A DNA stretch of 64,000 bases from Lepisosteus oculatus (Eukaryota > Chordata > Actinopteri > Semionotiformes > Lepisosteidae): positions 43,842,490-43,906,489 of the forward strand of contig NC_090709.1 of assembly GCF_040954835.1 (NCBI RefSeq), given 5' to 3'. The notes beneath the pieces are model-generated. The model made no database searches. It saw only the letters and a list, made by a program, of their open reading frames with translations, and was not told where the DNA came from. The translations under genes were made by a program, and so were the position numbers. Positions within the stretch are counted from its first letter, which is position 1; each line of letters begins with the position of its first letter. This document shows, piece by piece, positions 43,850-56,535 of this stretch.

Positions 43850-44690
43850 ACTCTAGCAGCCAAGAGAGGGGAAAAGCGACCTGTCGCTGGAAGACGTGCA
43901 GGTAAATGTTCTTGGCACGATAACAAAGGTTGCAAAAGACATCGACACAGAGGTAACTGAAAGCTGTGCAGAGCAACAAAATGAAGACATCGTTGCTAAA
44001 GTGCTGCCAGTCCAGGAGGAGGATTTCGTCTACTGACAGAGTCCAACGCGTCAGGAGAGCCAACATGTGGACTTGCAAAGCCCAGAGCCATCATTATAGG
44101 ATTCATCAGAAGGATGACGAGGGACATGCTGTGGCGAGCGGCCAGAGAGAACAAGTCTCTGAAGGCCAAAGACCTGAGGATTGCAGAGGATCTGTCTGCC
44201 GAGGACAGGCACACCAGGGACCAGCTGTGGGAAAGAGATCCGTGGCCAGTGACTGTCCAGCCCAAGAGATCTCCCTGTAGCGGTTATGAACGCGGTTAAT
44301 GCTGAACACGGTGGTGTTGTTATCACTTTTAAGGGTTTGAAACTCGCAGTTCAGTAGCTTTCCCCCCCCCCCAAGTAGAGTTTTTTCTATATTGTTTGTG
44401 TCCTTTTCTATTTCCTCTATTAACCCCAGAGGTATTAGGAATATAGTTAAAAGAAAGGCGATTTTTCCATTTTGAAAAAAGAAGAGAGCAGACTTTTATT
44501 TTTATTTTTTTTTACAAGAAACTACTTGTCACCAAAAGATCAGCCTGATTTTCAGTTTTGGAAAAGTCAATGGGGGGATGACATTTGGATTTCTAGTGGT
44601 ACTAATCATTCAGCCGGCGTTGCCATCTTAAAGGGGCACTTTAAAGGGAAAATTCTTTATTATAAGATAGTTTGGATGCAGTCCGATGGC
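43850..44690 (+). mobile_element. L1-like LINE fragments (ORF1 and endonuclease pieces)
   Basis: The plus strand at 44040-44250 reads RAIIIGF-like, RMTRDMLWRAARENKSLKAK and DLRIAEDLSAEDRHTRDQLW, like the C-terminal part of fish L1/Tx1 ORF1 proteins. At 44530-44660, DQPDFQFWKSQWGDDIWISS and GVAILKGHFKGKI resemble an L1-type endonuclease. The frames are broken. Confidence 0.6.
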
Positions 44691-45335
44691 AAATCAGTTC
44701 AATGTCCGGGCTACAGGAATATGTCCAGGATTACACCATGTGTTGTGAACAAGCACCGCGAGACCCCCCTCCTTTCCTCTCGGTGGCGTTTCTGTCTGCC
44801 TTCGAGTCCAGAATACAGTATGTTCCTGCAGCCACATCTCAGTCAAACACACGATACTGCATTCCCTATACTCCCTCCGCCTCCTCACCAGTGCTCCCAG
44901 CACATCCATCTTATAAGATAAGATCACTTTATTAGCCCAATTAACAATTTCTTGCATTACGGATTTATCTTTTCACAGACCCCAGCTTGCTCTCCATGAG
45001 ACACACAGACAGGGAGAGAGAAGCTGGGGGTCAGAGCGCAGGGTCAGCTATTTATACAGCGTCCCTGGAGCCGTTGGGGTTCAGGGCCTTGCTCAGGGGC
45101 CCAAAGGAGTAGGATTCCTCTGCCAGCCGCGGGATTTGAACAAGCAACCTTCTAGCCGCAGATCCTGAGCCACAGAGCCACCGCACCGCCCTATTATTCA
45201 CTAAGGACCTCACATTTCCCATAATGATCGAAGGAAGATAGGGCTTAAATCTCCTTCTCTTCGTGTCGCACCGGGCCCTGCAGCCTCGGCGTTTCCTCCT
45301 CAGCTCCTCTGGGACTGATGGCTTCTCCCCGGTTA
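44690..45335 (-). mobile_element. LINE endonuclease fragment with nested SINE
   Basis: The minus strand carries RRFKPYLPSIIMGNVRSLVN (45290-45200) and, after the SINE, MDVLGALVRRRREYRECSIV and CLTEMWLQEH. Together these match the start of a LINE endonuclease domain. The two halves abut once the SINE is set aside. A second copy of the latter half lies at 45864-46000. Confidence 0.7.
44911..45195 (-). repeat. tRNA-derived SINE inserted in the LINE
   Basis: The minus strand begins GGGCGGTGCGGTGGCTCTGT, has B box GGTTGCTTGTTCAAATCCC, then a body with CTGAGCAAGGCCCTGAACCC and an ATAAG tail. A second copy is at 60950-61204. Confidence 0.8.
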
Positions 45336-45339
45336 GTAG

Positions 45340-45862
45340 AGCCGGACTGTGTTGGGGATGAGCCTTGACCCCATGGAGGTGGTGGCTGAAAGGAGAATGC
45401 TGACCAAGCTCACAGCCATCATGAACAACACCTCTCATCCGCTTCATGGGACTGTTACTGGGCAGCGGAGCACATTTAGCAATAGACTGCTCCAGCAACG
45501 GTGTTCAAGGGAACGTTTCCACAGGTCTTTCCTCCCGGCGGCTGTCAGGGTGTATAACGCTGCCCTAGGCTAGGACTGTTAGCCCTTCATTTGCTCCTCT
45601 ATGGACAGCATGTTTACTCCATTGTACTTTTTGGACAATCAGTCTGTGTAAACCTAGGCACATTTTGCACAGATTTTATTATTTTTACAGTGACTATGAT
45701 CAGCACATTTTCCACACACCTATGTTTTTATTTATTTTTAATTATTTTGTTTGTCTTTTGTTTCATAACTATTCTGATGACTGTTTTGCTTGTCTTGGGC
45801 TGGACTGCTGTAACACATCAATTTCCCTACGGGATTAATAAAGTATTATCTATCTATCTGTT
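45340..45862 (+). mobile_element. LINE 3' end (reverse transcriptase C-terminus and tail)
   Basis: The plus strand at 45349-45573 encodes LTAIMNNTSHPLHGTVTGQR, STFSNRLLQQRCSRERFHRS and FLPAAVRVYN, typical of the C-terminal end of fish LINE ORF2. The 3' UTR ends GGGATTAATAAAGTATTATC plus (TCTA)n. It is truncated at the 5' side and head-to-head with the preceding minus-strand LINE. Confidence 0.7.
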
Positions 45863-45863
45863 C

Positions 45864-46330
45864 CTGCAGCCACATCTCAGTTAAACACACGATACTGCAT
45901 GCTCTACACTCCCTCCGCCTCCTCACCAGTGCTCCCAGCGCGTCACGTGTGTAAACACTTACTCTGCAGCTATCTGCATTACAACCGGAAGCAAACAGTG
46001 GTCCGAGTAACAGCCAAAAAGTAGTATCTCGACTCCCTAGTATCCATCTTGTTGTGTGATCGCAAATCGACCCGCCGGCAAAGAAAAGAAAGAAAAACAC
46101 TAACACCAACCGAAAGAAAAGAAAAGACGACAAAAAAGACACAGAGGTGCTGTAACAGGCAGGATGCCACCAGCAAGCCTCCATCTCGAAAGAAATAAAA
46201 AAAAATACTCTTCGGATTATGGTCATCTTCCTTAGATAAAAGGACCGTTAACCTGCTGCTTGTCACTTCATGTGAGCTGCTTGCAACAATCGTCCGTCTT
46301 GCTAATAAAACCATTCTACCATCTTGTGCG
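45864..46330 (-). mobile_element. LINE 5' fragment
   Basis: The minus strand includes DALGALVRRRRECRACSIVC and LTEMWLQEQ, a near copy of 44826-44910, plus a non-coding leader. Broken. Confidence 0.55.
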
Positions 46331-46334
46331 TCTT

Positions 46335-47210
46335 GGGCTGGATAGTAACACGCCACACACACCCAGGGATCATAAAATCGGCGATCGGCCTCACAAAACG
46401 TTGATCGGTCCCTCCCTATAATGCTCCGAGCTCTTACATCTATTATTAAGTAACCTTATTTTTTTAACTTTAATTTTGTGACTTGATCACATAATTTACT
46501 TCATTACGTCTGGCGGTTAAATGTTTTGTTTTTTTTTCCTCTTGTACCCGTTTCTGATCCTCTGGTTGTATTTGTAAATTATTTATAATTTAATTGTTTA
46601 ATATAAAAAAAGGATACGAGCGCCACCTTACAAGTAAACGTTGCTCTGTTCGTCATAAAATCATGCCGTCGACCTGGACTCCCGTGTTATGCGCAAGAAC
46701 AACGGAAGAGATATCTCGGAAGCCACTGCAGCGTTCACCCATCTTTTTGCAACATTTCGGAGTGCAAGTGCCTGGGGCCTACGCACCCTGACCAAATCCA
46801 AGAAAAGGAAAGGTGACCTACCTGCCCCGAGGGGACAGTTTCTCCAGTGTTAAAACATCACAAGATGTGTAAAGGCCCCAGATGAAGGGCCCCAGAAGCA
46901 CTCAGACGAGTGAGAGACACCCCGGCAGGCTGGTTTGTGCAGCTCCCGAACTCTTTGCATCTCTGCGGCTTGGCATCTGTTCCTGAGCCCCGTCGTTCGT
47001 TTCCCTTTCTTCATATTCTCTCTTTTTTCCCCTCACTCCGCTGTGAAGCAGTTCCTTCTTGGGTGTTTTCTAGAAACCCAGTGAGGAGTCGGGGAACCTC
47101 CACCGTCTCAATCAGCAATGGCGCACGTCTCCACTGCGCAGGCGCCGCAGCCCCACTGCATGCCAACAGGGCGTGACCGCTCTTCTATTTTTACAATACG
47201 TTTCTATACG
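46335..47210. other. Unassigned spacer
   Basis: No gene or repeat recognised. Confidence 0.5.
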
Positions 47211-47584
47211 CTAGAGCAGAGGTTCCCAACCTATTACAGCCATAAAAACTTACGCGGCCAACACAAGGACCAGCCCGTCCTCACCGTTTTGAAACGGGCT
47301 AGCTCTAAACCTCACCAGTAGCCTAATCGACACCAGTAATCAGAGAAAATACGCATATACAAGCTACAAACATGGCTTTACAAAGACCGTTTATTGATTA
47401 CAGAAGGAGTCCTGTCAGCACCTCACAAATAAATAACATAAAAAAATATTTAAAAACTAAGGCACCAGTACAGCTCTTTTTTGATGATATCTAATAATGG
47501 TATGATGAAACGTTAGCCTTGTCAAAAACAAAACAACATTTTTTCCAGAAGTGCGAGGTAGCCGGTTTGTGCCAATGAACATAT

Positions 47585-48120
47585 TGTAACGCTTATGGCC
47601 GACAGGCGCTGTGTAAGAGCCGGCGTACCAGAGCGGGTGATGTCACCGCCCTTCCCTGTGATAGCAGGACCACAGCTACTGGGCTGTGGAGAGATCTCTC
47701 TTTGGCTCACGGGGCTAGGTCGCTGCAGAGAGACGCGGAAGTCCCGGGTTCGAGCCTCCAGTAGGGATGGGGCCGACCAGATGCGGCAAGGGCGCCCGCC
47801 TGAGCCCCCGTTGCGTTACATTGGTGTCAGAAGCGGGGCGGGATAGCCCTTCGCCGGGGACGGCGATTTAAGCGGGGGAGAGTGTAACGCTTACGGCCGA
47901 CAAGCAGTGTGTGTAAGAGCCGGCGTACCAGAGCGGGTGACGTCACCGCCCTTCCCTGTGATAGCAGGACCACAGCTACTGGGCTGTGGAGAGATCTCTC
48001 TTTGGCTCACGGGGCTAGGTCGCTGCAGAGAGACGCGGAAGTCCCGGGTTCGAGCCCCGGACGGTGCAGGGGCCGACCTAATGCGGCAAGGGCGCCCGCT
48101 TGAGCCCCCGTTGCGTTACA
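47585..48120 (+). mobile_element. Miniature LTR retrotransposon (TRIM/SMART-like), complete
   Basis: LTR 47585-47820 and LTR 47883-48120 both start TGTAACGC and end GCGTTACA and are about 95% alike. The 62-bp middle starts with a primer-binding site TGGTGTCAGAAGCGGG (47822-47837), complementary at 15 of 16 bases to the 3' end of tRNA-Leu with CCA. It ends in a purine tract (47872-47882). ATAT flanks the whole (47581-47584 and 48121-48124). It has no coding capacity, so it must be mobilised in trans. It looks whole and fairly young by LTR similarity. Confidence 0.88.
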
Positions 48121-48129
48121 ATATGAAGA

Positions 48130-49795
<1,666 letters not shown>

Positions 49796-49824
49796 CGAGT
49801 TCAAGGTTACTAAATGTTCGTGTT

Positions 49825-49915
49825 GGGGCTTGTCTGGATTCATCCAATCACAACGGCGGAGGTGTAGGGCTTCTCTAGATTTATCCAATCACAATGCGGC
49901 GGAGGTCGAAGTCCT
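49825..49915. repeat. Short direct repeat with CCAAT boxes
   Basis: Two copies of about 45 bp share GGATTCATCCAATCACAACG / AGATTTATCCAATCACAATG and GGCGGAGGT. They could be promoter elements of a lost gene or transposon. Confidence 0.5.
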
Positions 49916-49959
49916 GCCCACAGACTGTAGCTAGTGCGCGTAGTTAGCTTCTTCAAACC

Positions 49960-51480
49960 TGCCGCGAGCTTTGCTTCTCTCTGTCGGGGACTGATCCACC
50001 GGCACCTCGCTGCTGTCAGACAACATGATAGAAACTAGCGTGGAAGTTGAGTGCATCTTGGAGGAGTTGGATGTCTGACCAAAAACTTCCTTTAGTTTGG
50101 GTTGTGGGCTTCAGACAGGATGAATAGTTACTTTCTTCCTTGCGGCTTCAGGCAGCCCGTGCACGGAGGTTTAAAACTGGTGAAAAGTAGCGCGGTGACA
50201 TTTAAAGAGACAGAGCAGAAGTAATGAGTAAGATAGAGCCGGTGTTGAGCGCTGGAGACCTGCAGCCGGGCGGGGAGGTGAGGCAAAGCGACGTCTGTCG
50301 TTCTGTAGTTTATACTGACACAGAAAAGTGGACCAGTGGAGTCATTTGCCAGATTTGTCAATGACAGAGTGTAGATATTTTACCAACCAGTCTCCTTACT
50401 TTGACAAATACGACGGTCTCTGTTTTAGACTCCAGTTTGTGGCGTCTGAATTCAACGTTCTGCTGTTAAAATACGATAAACTCGTTGCATTCTTAGGGAG
50501 AGATGAGAATTCATTAAAGGCGTCGCTCCTGGAAATCTCACAACATGGTGGTCACAGAACGGTTTAACATCGCGACGTGTTTGATAAAATAAGCTTTAAG
50601 AATGAAATAATGCATAGATTCCTTCATAACCGAATCTCCAGGTGTGTTGCAGCAGAGCACAGATTTACAGAGAATTCAGACGGGATGGCTGTGTGGTCAG
50701 GCTCTGAGTGGGGATCTCTTATTTTCTGAGAAATCAAGAATATGCATTTGGAGGGTCTCCAGGGGGTTTCTTGGAATGGCACAGGACCTGAGTACTGCAT
50801 CTGGTAGCGGGGGACACCTGTGTTACACCTAGATTACCAGGCTACATTAAAGAGGAACTGCAGTCCCAGGTTCTCAGACCGGTTATTAAATCTCTGACAA
50901 AATAAATTAATTGTAGGTATAGAAACATTGTACAAATTTCAAAATACGGCACAGAATCGTGAATTTTGTGAAAGTACTGTAGGTCGCTATGTTCTGGCAA
51001 ACCCCTGGTCTCGCCATGGGCACGACTGAGAATCCCAACAAATTGTGATGCGGCCCTTCCTGCTCACTAGTCCCTGTGATGACAGATGTACGGATGTGCG
51101 AGCGAATACGTCCAGGTTGTGCAGCAGACGTTTCACATAGAATTGTTCCAGCATGATCTGCAGGCTGAATTAAGAATGAAACATATTGGTGGGCAAATCC
51201 ATTTGGAAGTCAAGAGCAGGATTTCTACTGGATTAAAAGAGACAGATCCACAAGCCTGAGTGGACAGTGTCACAGGGCCGCTCCACCTCACTGGCAGTTG
51301 TGTTTCCCTCGATTCATTCTGAATCACAGAACACTGCGGCGATTCAGTGTAAGTCAGGAAATTAGAGGTTTTATATGTTCCTGTTTTACATCAGCAAACA
51401 GTATCTTTCTAACCCTGATATATAAAAAAACATGGTAGTTCCCTCTTTAAGGTCCCTTGTCTCTTTCCCCAGGGTGAATC
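49960..51480. other. Unassigned spacer
   Basis: A 79-codon frame (50328-50567, beginning MTECRYFTNQSPYF) is open but unrecognised. Otherwise no gene. Confidence 0.45.
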
Positions 51481-51659
51481 TTACGATGCGACTTCCTGTG
51501 TTGGTTTTCTTTCTTTTGCTTGCACTGACAGAGGGTGAGTATCAATTTCCATTCACAAATTTATATTTCCTGTTGATTTTCACTCTCAACAATTCACAAA
51601 TCCCCTCTTGGCACACCTGACCTGTACTGACCAGAGGAGCCCCAGATCACAGAATCTCA

Positions 51660-51960
51660 CACTGGACACCTCTGATCTCTCCCTCTCACACTGTCCCTGC
51701 ACGCTGACCAAACCTCTGATCTCTCCCTCTCACACTGTCCCTGCACGCTGGACACACCTCTGATCTCTCCCTCTCACACTGTCCCTGCACGCTGGACACA
51801 CCTCCGATCTCTCCCTCTCACACTGTCCCTGCACGCTGGACACAACTCCGATCTCTCCCTCTCACACTGTCCCTGCACGCTGGACATGCCTCTGATCTCT
51901 CCCTCTCACACTGTCCCTGCATGATGGACACACCTCTGATCTCTCACTCAGACTGGGCAC
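51660..51960. repeat. 44-bp minisatellite, about 7 copies
   Basis: The unit is CCTCTGATCTCTCCCTCTCA plus CACTGTCCCTGCACGCTGGACACA, with starts at 51669, 51713, 51757 and so on at exact 44-base steps. It lies in the intron after the signal exon; two copies are also at 42085. Confidence 0.9.
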
Positions 51961-51964
51961 TCTT

Positions 51965-52835
51965 TATTTTCCATAATCTCTTACAAAATAAGAATTGAAC
52001 CTGTGAAAATATACATTTAATATTTAATAAGGTTTGGGGATAAATTCAGAATAATTTGTGTGCGAGAGGTGTATTTTTCAGCAGTGTATCGGTTTTAAAG
52101 TTTTTTTTTCTAAAAAATATTTATCCAGTTGGATTTGTGCTGCAGATAAAAATGTTTAGGGGATATCTGCATGTTTTAAAACCCTAAATGGTGTTGTGTA
52201 GAAGTTAATAGGATAGTAAATGAAATCACACATCTCATTTCTCATGATATTAAATAAGTGACCATTAATATGACAATTATTAACTAAGAACTCCTTGAGA
52301 ATCGGCTAATCAAACTTCACATTTGTTTTTGGTTGGTGAATATAAGTTTTTACAAAGATTTATCAGTATTCTTATTCTTATTGAAATAAATGAAATAATG
52401 TTGTTGACTATTGCCAGATACACTGGAGGTGTGTTTGGGTTTGCCTTGATCTACACTGTTTCATCTTCTGAAAGAGACTGAGCAGCAAAAACTGAAAATT
52501 GACACAAGTGCCTAGTCCAGCTTATCATAGATGCAACCGCTTCTGATATCCAGGGTTAGAAGAGATGGTAGTTCCCCAACATGGGGCAATATTATTGCAC
52601 ATACAGTACAATGAAATGCACAGTGTTAATATAGGAGGTGACATTGGTCACAAATTAACTATTGTGTTTAAACTGAATAACTTTCTCGTATAAATGAGTT
52701 AATTTTTTTTCCTCTGTGGCGCCAATAAGCTTCTATAGGAAACAAGACCCTGAATGAATTAATCCTAGTTTCATTCAATAATTTTTCCAGTCGGTTAGAA
52801 ATGGAGGTGAACAGTGTACCAGTTTCCCCTGATCT
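51965..52835. other. AT-rich intron-like sequence
   Basis: Nothing recognised. Confidence 0.5.
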
Positions 52836-53070
52836 GTCTGATCACACTCTTTTAAACTGGAGTAAAAATGTGTTGTCTCACATGTGTCTCACTGTGTAAG
52901 CTTTGCCTGGAGTCTCTGGTGTTTAGCATGATCACACCCTTTTAAATTGGAGTCAAAAGGCATAGTTTCTCGTGAATAGTGTACAGGAGTGTCTCGCTGT
53001 GTTTCCTATGATCACACTCTTTCAGACTGGATTGAAGGACCTTTGTCTCTCGTTGATGTTGCTCCGTCCT
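52835..53070. repeat. Degenerate tandem repeat before the half V exon
   Basis: Three loose copies of a unit of about 90-110 bp, each with (T)GATCACAC(T/C)CTTT and TTGTCTC or TTTCTCG blocks. Confidence 0.55.
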
Positions 53071-53394
53071 CATTGTCTCCCAGCATCGTCTGCAGATGCG
53101 GATGTGTCTGTGAGAGTCGGCGACGAGGTCACTCTCCACTGTGATGGGACCCCTGCATCCGGAATCCCCCCAGAGCAGCTCCTTTTCTTCTGGAAAGCGG
53201 ATGGGCGCTATGTCAGAGCACAACCTCAATAAATTACATTCAACTGAACTAATTTTTATTTATTAAATGTAAAAAAATATATCTCAGGGCAGATTTCTAT
53301 CGAAACACAATATGATCGTTTACATTATATTTTTGGAAGAATGGGACTCTTCATAAGCAGCTAGAGATGTTTTTTTTTTTTTTGTCCTTCAGAG

Positions 53395-53530
53395 ATCCTG
53401 GCAGGCAAGAGCCTACCAACCATGAAGCTCTGAGTAAATGAACACAAGATTGGACTGGAATCGGGGTTAAAAATAAGACTCTTGGATCAATTAGCTACAA
53501 ACTGCCAAGCGGCCCATATTCCTGATCTAA
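53395..53530 (+). repeat. LINE 3'-end fragment (CR1/L2-like)
   Basis: GGATCAATTAGCTACAAACT, then GCCAAGCGGCCCATATTCCT is the sequence that usually follows the NKLPxxVV coding end in this repeat family (compare 59028-59300). Confidence 0.5.
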
Positions 53531-53539
53531 TTTGTTTCC

Positions 53540-54095
53540 ATTCTTGTAGCACTAAGAACAATTGTTGATAAGGATCGCGAAAATATCCGGACCTCCGATG
53601 TTTTTATGGAACGTTATTAGTCAAATGTGCACAATTTGTACTTGAGAGTAAATAATTTCCCTCTTGAAAGTGTCTCATGCTGTATATGCCTTTATCCTGA
53701 CTTTTTCCATTCCCGACTGTTATTTTTTAATGAATTTGTGTTTTGAAAAAAGTTGTATCTTTCTGGGCTGCACATATAAAAACGTCTTTGAGATAGAAAA
53801 TGCAGTAATTGGGAAAACTAGTCTGCTTTTGCACCTGTGGCGCGCTCTTGTGGTTTAATGCGAAAGGTTTCCTAGACTGAGCTTGATCTTATTTATTTCG
53901 CGAAGAGCGGCTGTGTATTAACACTGTAAACAGTGACTCAGGGCAGAATTCCGGGATAGTGTCATTGGAGTTATTCTCCTAAACCCGCTCGTTCACCTGA
54001 GTCAGTCCCGCAAGCCGCTTCGTAACGTCAGTCCGGTCTGAAACCCGCAGAAGCTCATTATCTGAGCCGTCACGGCCGTAATAGGACCCAGTTCG
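53540..54095. other. Unassigned spacer
   Basis: Nothing recognised. Confidence 0.5.
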
Positions 54096-54211
54096 GCACA
54101 GGCTGTCTGGAGAGACCGGTTCCGTCTGGGTCTCGGCGGTACCAGTCAGTCGTCACTGGACTGGTAATGGGTTTTGCATGATTCTCTGGGCTCCTCATTG
54201 CGTTTTTAACG
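54096..54211. repeat. Inverted partner of the 40100-40217 repeat
   Basis: The opposite strand matches 40100-40217, including GGAACCGGTCTCTCCAGACA and AGCCCAGAGAATCATGC. Confidence 0.8.
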
Positions 54212-54299
54212 CCTGATAACTAGGTCTCGATCTAGAATGTTTTTTTTTTTAATTAAATCTGGCGCGTCGAGGTTGGACAGCATATTATCTACATGTGAA

Positions 54300-54640
54300 C
54301 ATTTGTAGGAGCAGAGCTCAACTCCTCTCTGGCTGCTGGAGAACTGACGTCACAAGAGCAGCGCTCTGAGGGGGGTGTGGCTGCGGGGGGCTGACCGACT
54401 CTCCTATTGGTCCATTTCTTTTATTTAAATAGGGGCGGTTACCCGTCCTGTGTGGGTGAAGTGACTGAGCCATCCAATAAGAAAAGCGGGTATAAGTAGC
54501 CACGCGAGTTCGTCCAATCAGAACGCCTCGTTCGCGAAACCGAGTCCCTCCTCCTGTGCCGCGGGTCAGTGGCCTCTCTCCTGTCAGGTGTCGGAGGACG
54601 GCAGTCGCCGGTAGCAAGCGGCGCTGGGCAGCACGGAGAA
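54300..54640 (+). promoter_or_regulatory. CpG-rich promoter-like block
   Basis: It has a full CRE (TGACGTCA, 54345-54352), inverted and direct CCAAT boxes (ATTGG at 54405; CCAAT at 54474 and about 54516), a TATAAG at 54491-54496 and dense CpG. It could fire in either direction. No protein-coding first exon is evident, and the tRNA-like palindrome starts about 270 bases downstream. Confidence 0.5.
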
Positions 54641-54909
54641 AACTTCCGACAACAGAAGACACGAGGGTTGTGACCGCAGGAGAGATTTAGGATGAAAACG
54701 ATAAAGAGGAGCGGGGCGGTGTGAGTTGCACCAAGCTCAAGCAAGACGGCGCTGGACATGGGTCTGTCGTTGCTCAAGGCGAACACACACGTCGATTTGA
54801 GTTAGTCTGCCCCCCCGATATTCAGCCACATAACCGCTGCAGAATAAAAGAAGAGATATAAGAGAGATATTTAATACAAGTGACGGCTGACAGTTGGATA
54901 GGAGACCAA

Positions 54910-56300
54910 GAAGACAATGGGGCTCATTGGGAAGAGCTCTTGACTTGTAGCCCGGGAGCTGTGGGTTCCAGTCCTTGGTAATAGAGGAGGTTTATTTTCC
55001 ATTCTTACTTGACATTCACACATGAGTCAATAAAGGTCGGGTGCTTTGTTTGCTGTCCTATAGAGTAGTGCATAGGGAGGGATCTATACTCTTAGCTGAT
55101 GCATCAGGGGTTCAAACGCTGGGAGTTATGTGAGCTTTGCTTTCAAGCTCAGGTGTACTACCACGTTGATCAATAAAGCGATAGGTGATCAGGGTGCATG
55201 GCCCTATAGAGTAATGCCTAAGGTTCTGGACCTATGGCTGGATTGTTCTGGGTTTGAATCATGGGTGGATTTTGGTTTTTGTTTAATGTGTCCTGACATG
55301 AACACACTGATAAATAAAAAGAGGGGACTGGGATGCACGTGGCCCTATAGTGTTGTGGTTAAAACTCCATGCTGCTAGCTAAAAGGGTGGAGGTTTGAAT
55401 ACCACGTGTTTCTTTTCACTTCAATTCTCTCAGACATCAACACACTGATAAATAAAATGATTGGGGGTAGTAGCTGTGCAGCCCTTTAAGATAGTGGTTA
55501 CGGCCCCAAGCTCAGGGAAGGGTGGTTGTGGGTTGAAATCCTGTCTGTGACTCCTGCTTTAGTTCCATTTTAATCATTACTTAAATTTCTTGTGGCTGTG
55601 TGACTCTATAGAAGAGTCTCTAGGCTCATGACTTGTGGGTTTGAATCCTATGGGGGCCTTAATGATTCTTTCCAATTCCATTTGAGTGGGTTGATGGTTG
55701 TCTGGCCCTGTGGTGTGGTGGTGAAGAGTGTGAGGCTGCTTTCAAGGGTTGTGGGTTCAAGTCCTGCTTTGCACCCCTGGTTTCCTTTTCAGTTATAGTC
55801 TCACAGAGAAGGACACATTGATAAGGAAAGAGATTGGGGATGGGACAGTGTGGTGCTATAGAGGGTCGGTAAAGGCTGTAGGTCTGTAACTCTGGGAGTG
55901 TGGGTTCAAATCCTGCCTCAAGCCAGGTGTTTATTTTTAATTACATTCTTTATAAGAATAACACACTGATAAGGAAAGAGAGTGGGTCTATGTCTGGGTG
56001 CCTTTGTAGAGTAGAGGCTAAGACTGAGCTTATGGCTGATTGGTTGTGGGTTCAAACCCTCTCTGAGACCTGTGGTCTGTTTTCAGTTTAAGTCTTCCTG
56101 AAATGTCAACACACTGATAAGTGTGAAGAGAGTGGCGCTGTGAGTGTGTGCCTCCATAGTGTGAAGGTTGAGGCTATGGGCTCACAGTCTGGTGGTTGTG
56201 GGTTACAATCTTGCTGAAACAGGTCTGCTTGTAGTTTAGTCCTTCTTGACAGAAAGGTGTTGATAAGTCAGGGGAACTATAAGGGTAGGTGGGGGGATCA
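54910..56300 (+). repeat. Left arm: 10 tandem tRNA-like units
   Basis: B-box-like sites recur at about 54961, 55106, 55249, 55390, 55528, 55636, 55751, 55900, 56046 and 56197, that is every 108-151 bases. The unit consensus has an A-box-like TATAGAGTAGTGGTTAAGGC, a loop, GGTTGTGGGTTCAAATCCTG and an AT-rich spacer with ACACACTGATAAGGAAAGAG. The units differ from one another, so the array is old or selected only in part. Confidence 0.8.
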
Positions 56301-56432
56301 ATAGAAGAGAAGGTAAAAGACTGTTCTCCCAGGTTCAAGACCAGGCTGGGTGCTGAGCTCAGGAGTGAGCAGTGACAGTGGCAGGGGCAGGTAACTGGGT
56401 AAGGAGGAGAGAGAGAGCAGAGTAACTGGATG

Positions 56433-56535
56433 AGCCCAGGGTGAGGGGTTCTGGGGTTTACCTTCTACTGAAAATTTTCAAAAACTATCAACATATTCAG
56501 TAGAATGTGAACCCCAGAGCCCCTCACCCTGGGCT
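56433..56535. repeat. Centre of the tRNA-like palindrome
   Basis: AGCCCAGGGTGAGGGGTTCT.. (56433-56472) is mirrored by ..GAGCCCCTCACCCTGGGCT (56496-56535), about 36 of 40 pairs, around a 23-base loop. The mirror continues outward (AAGGAGGAGAGAG against CTCTCTCCTCCTT) with one arm longer by an insertion. Confidence 0.85.

Larger units (their letters stand above)
51486..53232 (+). pseudogene. Ig receptor gene fragment: signal exon plus half a V exon
   Basis: Exon 51486-51534 encodes MRLPVLVFFLLLALTEG and ends in the donor GGTGAGT at phase 1. It is preceded by an acceptor-like TTTCCCCAG, as in the minus-strand receptor. The next exon starts at 53084 (acceptor TCTCCCAG) and encodes ADADVSVRVGDEVTLHCDGT, then PPEQLLFFWKADGRYV: B-strand cysteine and C-strand tryptophan of a V-set domain. 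It then loses Ig similarity and stops at 53230. The second half of the domain and any membrane exon are missing. Confidence 0.6.

Noticed and set aside
50328-50567. 79-codon frame as a small gene
   Set aside because: No family resemblance, splice signals or promoter that would support it.
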